The notes beneath the pieces were generated by a model. That model searched no databases, had not been told where the DNA came from, and worked only from the letters and a program-made list of their open reading frames with translations. A DNA stretch of 11,213 bases from Candidatus Cloacimonadota bacterium (GTDB taxonomy: Bacteria > Cloacimonadota > Cloacimonadia > JGIOTU-2 > B8-G9): NCBI GenBank assembly GCA_003647765.1, contig QMNM01000021.1:1-11213 (forward strand), given 5' to 3'. Of this stretch, positions 6,653 to 11,213 are shown piece after piece; position 1 is the first letter of the stretch, and each line of letters begins with the position of its first letter. The position numbers and the translations under genes are program-made.

Positions 6653-6739
6653 GCGAAAGTGGCGGAATTGGCAGACGCGCTGGACTTAGAATCCAGTTCT
6701 GGAAACAGAGTAGGGGTTCAAGTCCCCTCTTTCGCACCA
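6653..6739 (+). tRNA. tRNA-Leu(UAG)
   Basis: A class II tRNA reading CUN codons. The acceptor stem is GCGAAAG (6653-6659) with CTTTCGC (6729-6735), followed by the discriminator A and an encoded CCA (6737-6739). The anticodon stem CTGGA/TCCAG encloses the loop CTTAGAA with anticodon TAG at 6687-6689. The long variable arm is typical of tRNA-Leu, and the T arm has GGTTCAAGTCC. The tig start codon is 20 bases after the CCA, and the tig ribosome site begins 11 bases after it, so the two are probably transcribed together and the tRNA 3' end must be cut from the mRNA. Confidence 0.97.
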
Positions 6740-6759
6740 AAGAATTTATTGGAGGAAAA

Positions 6760-8070
6760 ATGCAAGTAGAAATCAAAGAAATCAGTAATTGTAAGAGAGA
6801 ACTTTATGCTACTGTTGAATCAAATCGGGCAAAAGAAGATTATCAAAAAATCCTTATGAAGTATAGGAAAAGTATAGTTGTTCATGGTTTTAGAAAAGGG
6901 AAAGCACCGTTATTTATGATTGATAATATTTATGGAAAACAAGCATTAGAAGAGTATTATGATGAATATTTACCTAAATATTTTGATGAAATCATTAAAG
7001 ACAAAAACATTACGCCAGCCGCAAGAGGAAGTGTAAAAAAAGTTGAATGGGACAAGAAAAGTGATATGAACATAACATTTTCCTATGATATTGATCCTGA
7101 ATTTGAACTTACTGACTATAAAGGAATTGAGCTAGCTGTAAAATTGCACGAATTTAATGAAGAACAGGTAAATTTTGCATTAAGAAAAATACAAGAACAG
7201 TTTGCTAATGTGAAAGAGAAAGAAGGTCCAGCAGAAGAGAATAATCTGGTAGTTTGTAATATAACGGTTATAGATAAAAATGGTAAAAAAATAATGTTAT
7301 ATAATAATAAAACTTACAAAATCGGCTCTAACAAATTTGGAAAACAATTTGATAAAGATTTGATTGGTGTAAAAAAGTTTGATAAAATAAAAACAGTAAT
7401 AGAATATTTTGATAAAGATATAATAGAAAAATTTTCAGATATAGTGGACTTGAATGAACCCAAAAATGTTATTGTAGATGTCAATGAGGTAGAAATAGAA
7501 GAATTGCCGGATTTAGATGATGAATTAGCAAAGGATACTGGAGAATATGAAACTATAGATGAGATGAAACATGCAATTCGCAAGGATATTCAAAATGATA
7601 TTGAAAATTTGAATAGTAAAATTAAAGAAGATGCTTGGTTTAATTATGTGATAGAAAAGAATAATTTTGAAGTTCCAGAAAGTAAGGTTGAACAACTTGC
7701 TATTCGCAATCTTATGAATCTTGTAGATATAAAACATTTGGACAAATCCTTACTTGAAAAGTATCTTGAAAGAATGAGAAAGCCTATTATAGAGAAATTG
7801 AAAAGAGATTATATTATTGAGAAACTGACAGAATTAGAAACAGCAGAAGTAACTGATGAAGAGATAGAAAATAAGATTATTAAAGAGGCAGAAGAACATC
7901 AAATGGATTTAGAAAAGTTTAAAAAAGTGTATAAAAAGCAGTTAAAAAGAGATGTAATAGAAAAGCTATTAAAGCAAGAGAAGATTCTGAAAAATGTTAT
8001 AAATAGCTGTAAAATAGTTGAACCCAAAGAAGAGATAAATACTGACAAGGCAAACCAACAAGAGGAGTAA
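6760..8070 (+). CDS. tig: Trigger factor, ribosome-bound chaperone
   Basis: Trigger factor docks at the ribosome exit tunnel and shields nascent chains. The N-terminal domain (about 1-125) carries the ribosome-binding signature GFRKGKAP at 43-50, at the same position as in E. coli. A diverged FKBP-like prolyl-isomerase domain covers about 150-248. The link into the chaperone arms is conserved (EELPDLDDELAKD, then a charged helix), and the C-terminal domain is helical, rich in Lys and Glu, and ends in QQEE. The length of 436 residues is normal. The start is well set by GGAGG at 6751-6755, four bases before ATG 6760. It follows tRNA-Leu closely and precedes clpP by 51 bases, the usual tig-clpP-clpX order. 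The isomerase domain is weakly conserved, so isomerase activity is uncertain. Confidence 0.96.
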   Translation: MQVEIKEISNCKRELYATVESNRAKEDYQKILMKYRKSIVVHGFRKGKAPLFMIDNIYGKQALEEYYDEYLPKYFDEIIKDKNITPAARGSVKKVEWDKKSDMNITFSYDIDPEFELTDYKGIELAVKLHEFNEEQVNFALRKIQEQFANVKEKEGPAEENNLVVCNITVIDKNGKKIMLYNNKTYKIGSNKFGKQFDKDLIGVKKFDKIKTVIEYFDKDIIEKFSDIVDLNEPKNVIVDVNEVEIEELPDLDDELAKDTGEYETIDEMKHAIRKDIQNDIENLNSKIKEDAWFNYVIEKNNFEVPESKVEQLAIRNLMNLVDIKHLDKSLLEKYLERMRKPIIEKLKRDYIIEKLTELETAEVTDEEIENKIIKEAEEHQMDLEKFKKVYKKQLKRDVIEKLLKQEKILKNVINSCKIVEPKEEINTDKANQQEE

Positions 8071-8121
8071 AAGCAATCACAAGAATATTACATTAAAATA
8101 TATGGATAATAGGAGGATTTT

Positions 8122-8718
8122 ATGCCATTAATACCAATGGTGGTAGAGCAAGTAGGAAAAGTGGAACGGGCTTACGATATTTATTCCAGATTATTGAAGG
8201 AGCGAATAGTTTTCATTGGCTATCCTATTGATGATAATATGGCTAACATAGTAATTGCTCAACTGCTTCATTTAGAAGGTGATGATCCAGATAGAGATAT
8301 TTATATGTATATCAATTCGCCAGGTGGAATTGTTAGTTCAGGTTTAGCTATTTATGACACTATTCAATACATTCGTCCTGATGTTGCTACAATTTGTATG
8401 GGTCAAGCCGCAAGTATGGGAGCATTGATTTTAGCAGCTGGTACTCGTGGAAAACGATCAGCATTGCCTAATTCAAGAATTATGATTCATCAACCAATGG
8501 GCGGTGTACAAGGACAAGCATCTGACATAGCTATACATGCCAATGAAATAATAAAAACAAAAAATCAAATTAATAATATTTTACAAAAACTTACAGGTCA
8601 GTCATTAAAAAAAATTGAGAAAGATACGGACAGAAGCTATTTTATGAATCCAGAAGAGGCTAAAGAGTACGGAATTATTGATGAAGTTATTAAAAGTAGG
8701 AAACAATTGGTAAAATAG
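8122..8718 (+). CDS. clpP: ClpP protease subunit with Ser at the catalytic Asp position
   Basis: ClpP forms a barrel of two seven-membered rings that degrades proteins fed in by ClpX. The 198 residues align with S. aureus ClpP without gaps through residue 174. The nucleophile is S98 (GQAASMGA) and the base is H123 (MIHQP), and the substrate-binding loop YINSPGG is at 63-69. The usual third member of the triad, the last Asp of DTDRD, is replaced: this protein reads DTDRSYF with S172 (AGC at 8632-8634). From GAC or GAT that needs at least two base changes, so a single read error is unlikely. Everything else looks intact, including the N-terminal LIPMVVE and the hydrophobic pocket region. AGGAGG at 8111-8116 sets the start at ATG 8122. 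It is probably cotranscribed with tig; clpX follows after a 380-base gap. The identity is certain; the activity is open. Confidence 0.97.
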   Translation: MPLIPMVVEQVGKVERAYDIYSRLLKERIVFIGYPIDDNMANIVIAQLLHLEGDDPDRDIYMYINSPGGIVSSGLAIYDTIQYIRPDVATICMGQAASMGALILAAGTRGKRSALPNSRIMIHQPMGGVQGQASDIAIHANEIIKTKNQINNILQKLTGQSLKKIEKDTDRSYFMNPEEAKEYGIIDEVIKSRKQLVK

Positions 8719-8788
8719 AGAATAATAATACATAGATCAGCACAGATAAAAAATTTAAGTTTCGCAGGAGATATTGTGAAAATTACCT

Positions 8789-9000
8789 AATTACAAATAA
8801 CTAATTTCTAATGAAATTTCAAATTACAAATAACAAATTACAAAATAGGAAGAAACACAATTTAGAGGAGAGAACTGGAAAGTTTGATGATGATATTATA
8901 GAATTTGCTAAAAAATTCCAAAAAATCCGAGCAGAAACAATGACTTTGTCATTTATATTTTGGCATTTTATTTGACATTAGAAATTAGAATTTTGAAATT
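8789..9000. repeat. Inverted repeats flanking a remnant in the clpP-clpX gap
   Basis: The left arm at 8789-8813 matches the reverse complement of 8976-9000 at 21 of 25 bases, with an exact 13-base core: CTAATTTCTAATG (8801-8813) and CATTAGAAATTAG (8976-8988). Between them lies the 54-codon remnant. AATTACAAATAAC-type strings also repeat at 8789-8801 and 8820-8843. The arrangement looks like a cassette bounded by inverted ends that entered between clpP and clpX. Confidence 0.55.
8811..8975 (+). pseudogene. N-terminal remnant of a four-helix-bundle (S23/IVP-like) protein
   Basis: A 54-codon open frame from ATG 8811 to TGA 8973-8975. Residues about 17-41 (HNLEERT, then IIEFAKKFQKIRAET) resemble the first helix of the four-helix-bundle family related to the protein encoded in 23S rRNA intervening sequences, which typically begins with 'DLEERTAKF...IIEFAKKIPK' and is about 120 residues long. 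The remaining three helices are missing; the frame ends in unrelated hydrophobic residues. The first 15 residues come from the low-complexity AAATTACAAATAAC repeat that often precedes such genes. The family's function is unknown. This copy is surely not functional as a bundle. The assignment rests on remembered motifs and is moderately sure. Confidence 0.6.
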
Positions 9001-9098
9001 AACAATATGATTTATTCTGTAATTTTTGCTTCTGAGAAAATTGAGTAAAAATATATTTTATTATTTTCCTGTGTTGGTGCAATTCAATAGGTGATATT

Positions 9099-10343
9099 AT
9101 GTTATACTTAACTTGTTCTTTTTGTGGTAAATCCGAGAGGGAAGTTGGCCGTATGATCAGAGGTATTTCTGGTGCAATATGTACGGACTGTATTAAAATG
9201 TGTAATGCTATTATTGAAAAAGAAGAGGAAGAAATAAACGCAAGCGATTTTAATTTACCTACTCCAATTGAGATTAAGAAATATCTTGATGAGTATGTAA
9301 TTAGTCAGGAAAAGGCTAAACGAATTATATCTGTTGCAGTGTATAATCATTATAAACGGATTTTTAAGCAGAAGTCCATTCGTGATGTAGATTTGGAAAA
9401 GAGTAATATTTTGATGATTGGTCCCACAGGAACAGGTAAAACATTAATCGCTCAGACATTAGCCAAGTTTCTCAGCGTCCCATTTGCTATTGCTGATGCT
9501 ACTACTCTTACAGAAGCTGGGTATGTAGGTGAAGATGTAGAAAATATTTTGGTACGATTGCTTCAAAATGCTGATTACAATCTTGAACGAGCTGAAAAAG
9601 GGATTGTTTACATAGATGAGATAGATAAAATCTCACGCAAGTCAGAAACACCAACCATTACTCGTGATGTTTCTGGTGAAGGAGTACAACAGGCATTATT
9701 GAAAATTTTAGAAGGAACAAAAGTTAATGTGCCTCCAAAAGGTGGTCGCAAACACCCAAATCAAGATTTTATTGAAATCAATACTAAAGATATACTTTTT
9801 ATATGTGGTGGTGCTTTTAATGGCATAGAGAAAATTATTACTGAGAGAACTAAACAAAATGCTATTGGATTTGGTGTAGATGTAATTAGTAAAAAAAGAA
9901 AGAGTTTAAATTCCATACTGGCTCATGTTGAACCACAAGATTTCTTGCGATATGGACTAATTCCCGAGTTAATTGGAAGATTGCCAGTAATTGCAACTTT
10001 GGATAAATTAGGTACTGGTGCCTTAATAAAAATTCTGACACAGCCAAAAAATGCAATTTGCAAACAGTATAAGAAACTATTTGAATTAGAGGATGTGAAG
10101 TTAGAGTTCACAGATAAGGCATTGGAGGAGATAGCGAAAATCGCCATTAAGAGAGGCATAGGTGCTCGCGGATTACGAGCAATTATGGAGGACTTTATGA
10201 GTAATATTATGTTTGAATTGCCTTCCAAACCTGAAATTCATCAATGTATCATCTCTGAAAATGTAGTACTAAAAAAAGAAAAACCACTTTGTAATCTTAG
10301 AAGTAAAGATGATACTCAAGAAATACACAAGTCCGTAGCATAA
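9099..10343 (+). CDS. clpX: ClpX, AAA+ unfoldase of the ClpXP protease
   Basis: ClpX unfolds tagged or damaged proteins with ATP and threads them into ClpP. The N-terminal zinc domain has C6, C9, C28 and C31. Walker A is GPTGTGKT at 108-115, pore loop GYVG at 141-144, Walker B IDE at 172-174, RKH loop at 217-219, the IGF loop that docks on ClpP at 256-258, an arginine-finger region with R294 in ELIGRLP, and sensor 2 GARGLR at 355-360. All functional elements are present in 414 residues. The start at ATG 9099 is preceded by AGGTGA at 9089-9094. The intact IGF loop shows that docking on ClpP is kept, which bears on the unusual ClpP encoded upstream. The 380-base gap after clpP suggests a separate promoter; TATATT at 9052-9057 is a weak candidate -10. 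Confidence 0.97.
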   Translation: MLYLTCSFCGKSEREVGRMIRGISGAICTDCIKMCNAIIEKEEEEINASDFNLPTPIEIKKYLDEYVISQEKAKRIISVAVYNHYKRIFKQKSIRDVDLEKSNILMIGPTGTGKTLIAQTLAKFLSVPFAIADATTLTEAGYVGEDVENILVRLLQNADYNLERAEKGIVYIDEIDKISRKSETPTITRDVSGEGVQQALLKILEGTKVNVPPKGGRKHPNQDFIEINTKDILFICGGAFNGIEKIITERTKQNAIGFGVDVISKKRKSLNSILAHVEPQDFLRYGLIPELIGRLPVIATLDKLGTGALIKILTQPKNAICKQYKKLFELEDVKLEFTDKALEEIAKIAIKRGIGARGLRAIMEDFMSNIMFELPSKPEIHQCIISENVVLKKEKPLCNLRSKDDTQEIHKSVA

Positions 10344-10365
10344 TATCTTCAATGGACTCTTGTGT
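10325..10365 (+). terminator. Stem-loop across the clpX stop codon
   Basis: ACACAAGTCC (10325-10334) pairs with GGACTCTTGTGT (10354-10365) in ten base pairs with a two-base bulge around a 19-base loop that contains the TAA stop. No T-run follows. It may stabilise the 3' end or act with a factor; an intrinsic terminator is not shown. Confidence 0.3.
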
Positions 10366-10419
10366 GAGATTGAGAAAAATAATCTATTTTGCATAATTCA
10401 TTAGTCCAAATATAGAAAA

Positions 10420-10512
10420 ATGAAAGATAGAAGTATCAAAATAACAGCGGTACAATCTGGAAATATTGCAGTCACTCTGCCCTACAATCCAACTTACATT
10501 AGATTGGTTTAA
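10420..10512 (+). pseudogene. Probable N-terminal fragment of a tyrosine recombinase/integrase
   Basis: A 30-codon frame from ATG 10420 to TAA 10510-10512. Its motif VQSGNIAVTLPYNPTYIRLV matches my memory of the short domain before the SAM-like domain of some tyrosine recombinases, in which 'FPYNPEYIxxIKxIPGRxWHP..KYW' is typical. The frame stops exactly where the IK..PGR part should begin, and none of the catalytic domain (Arg, His and Tyr residues) is present in the following bases. If right, this is a dead trace of a mobile element downstream of clpX. A chance short frame is the alternative. Confidence 0.42.
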
Positions 10513-10564
10513 ATGCATAAAAACAGTAAGACCTTTGTGAAAATAATACATCTCAACTTGATAA

Positions 10565-10987
10565 ATCTTCAAATATATTAAAAATAAAAGGATTATTGAT
10601 ATAGTCAACTTGCCGCATAATACACTCCATAAATATCCTGATGAATTATCAGGTGGTGAAGCCCAAAGAGTATCTATTGCTCGTGCATTAGCTGTCTCAC
10701 CTTCTATTCTTATAGCAGATGAACCTGTCTCTTCTCTTGATGAATCTAATAAGATAAAAATCATAGAACTACTTAATTCCCTTAAAGAAAAAATAGAAAT
10801 GTCCATTATCTTGATAAGTCATAACTTGTTCATAGTTAGAAAATTGGTTGATAAGATAATTATCCTTCAAAATGGCAACCTTATTGAAATGAACACTACA
10901 GAAAATATATTCAACAATTCTCAGAACGAATATACAAAAAAACTAATAGAATCAGGAAAATTAACAGCTATTTCAAGATATTATTGA
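10565..10987 (+). pseudogene. C-terminal half of an oligopeptide-type ABC transporter ATPase, 5'-truncated
   Basis: The frame is open from 10565 (after TAA 10562-10564) to TGA 10985-10987; TTG 10610 is the first usual start. From about 10592 it reads like the OppF/DppF family: IIDIVNLPHNTLHKYPDE, the ABC signature LSGGEAQR, Walker B ILIADEP with D-loop SSLD, the switch His in ISHN, and the typical tail NTTENIF...EYTKKL. Walker A, the Q-loop and the whole N-terminal half are missing, and no upstream frame supplies them. Without Walker A the product cannot bind ATP normally, so it is treated as a pseudogene. No permease or binding-protein gene is near. The preceding fragment (10420-10512) is also truncated, which suggests a rearrangement or insertion point downstream of clpX. 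Confidence 0.85.
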
Positions 10988-11000
10988 TATTTTGATCCGG

Positions 11001-11040
11001 TCAAGAAAACAAGAAGACAAGAGTTCAAGAAGTTAAGAAG
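11001..11040 (+). repeat. Purine-rich AAGAAG/CAAGA tandem-like tract
   Basis: An irregular repetition of CAAGA, AAGAAG and AGTTAAGAAG with almost no T or C. It runs directly into the second copy of the AGTAGAACGACC repeat. No coding or RNA feature was seen. Confidence 0.5.
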
Positions 11041-11062
11041 TAGAACGACCTTCCAAGATCGT
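11039..11062 (+). repeat. AGTAGAACGACCTTCC repeat, copy 2
   Basis: AGTAGA followed by ACGACCTT-CC-AAGATCGT is identical to 3815-3838 except for one base, which lies at the single position that breaks the symmetry of the palindrome. Here it follows the ABC-ATPase fragment; the first copy lies upstream of the patatin gene. Confidence 0.7.
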
Positions 11063-11083
11063 TTGACAAAAAGAGGTAAGTCA

Positions 11084-11194
11084 GCGACTGGATAAATCCA
11101 CACCTTAAGTCAAAGAAAGCATACTAAAAACCATATTCAAAGAACGCTTCAGTGTTCTTTATTTGACTCAGCCTCGGTGTTTACACCGTAGCAA
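11084..11194 (+). repeat. Composite repeat, copy 2 (block A, AGAACGCT and GGTGT palindromes)
   Basis: Contains block A (11084-11125, core TAAGTCAAA), the palindrome AGAACGCT-TC-AGTGTTCT (11141-11158; one G-T pair) and GGTGT-TT-ACACC with GTAGCAA (11176-11194). The same three parts occur in the same order and strand at 51-301, but there they are spread out by the 76-bp element and other bases. No gene is present in 10988-11213. Confidence 0.65.
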
Positions 11195-11196
11195 CC

Positions 11197-11213
11197 TTGA
11201 CAAAATAGAATCA
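11197..11213 (+). repeat. TTGACAAAATAGAATCA repeat at the window edge
   Basis: It differs from 6542-6558 at one of 17 bases and may continue past the window end; the internal copy continues AAGAAC. Confidence 0.45.

Noticed and set aside
9026-9057. TTGCTT and TATATT as a clpX promoter
   Set aside because: The spacer is 20 bases and such hexamers are common by chance in sequence this rich in A and T; TATATT is mentioned only as a weak candidate.
10325-10365. Strong intrinsic terminator after clpX
   Set aside because: The stem is good but has no U-tract after it and a 19-base loop, so it is kept only as a low-confidence stem-loop.
10384-10806. A 140-codon reverse-strand open frame
   Set aside because: It lies opposite the ABC-ATPase fragment and its leader. 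The forward frame has recognisable signature, Walker B and switch motifs; the reverse product has none.

Overview
The window comes from an AT-rich diderm (Gram-negative-type) bacterium. The evidence for an outer membrane is a signal-peptide patatin fused to POTRA repeats and a BamA-like beta-barrel. A prepilin peptidase, a [NiFe]-hydrogenase maturation factor (HypF) and a tig-clpP-clpX cluster are also present. The low GC, the coding style and the many short dispersed repeats between genes resemble uncultivated FCB-type or WOR-3/Cloacimonadota-like lineages, but that placement is only an impression. Every real gene lies on the + strand.

Layout. Bases 1-373 are a gene-free mosaic of repeats: a conserved block, a small element with terminal inverted repeats, short palindromes and a decamer-like repeat. 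A prepilin peptidase (about 383/437-1141) follows; its conserved N-terminus runs upstream of the first usual start codon. Next is full-length hypF (1272-3626), which carries an in-frame 14-bp tandem repeat. Bases 3627-3897 are a cluster of palindromes. The PlpD-like patatin/POTRA/barrel gene fills 3898-6492. A tRNA-Leu(UAG) at 6653-6739 sits 20 bases before tig (6760-8070), followed by clpP (8122-8718). A 380-base gap carries the remnant of a four-helix-bundle (S23-like) gene between flanking inverted repeats, then clpX (9099-10343). Downstream are two gene fragments, a probable integrase N-terminus (10420-10512) and the C-terminal half of an oligopeptide-type ABC ATPase (about 10565-10987). 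The window ends in another repeat mosaic (about 11001-11213) that repeats, in the same order, elements seen at 51-301.

How the genes work together. Trigger factor handles nascent chains at the ribosome, and ClpX with ClpP degrades selected proteins, so tRNA-Leu/tig/clpP/clpX is a housekeeping protein-quality-control cluster. PilD, HypF and the patatin are standalone genes with no visible functional link to it. The two strongest observations are a ClpP whose catalytic Asp position (172) is Ser while Ser98 and His123 are kept, and a family of short palindromes, all with exactly two central bases, together with shared repeat blocks at both ends of the window. I found no complete new defence or mobile system. 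The novelty lies in the ClpP active site, the repeat ecology and the way repeats and gene remnants have entered hypF and the clpP-clpX gap.
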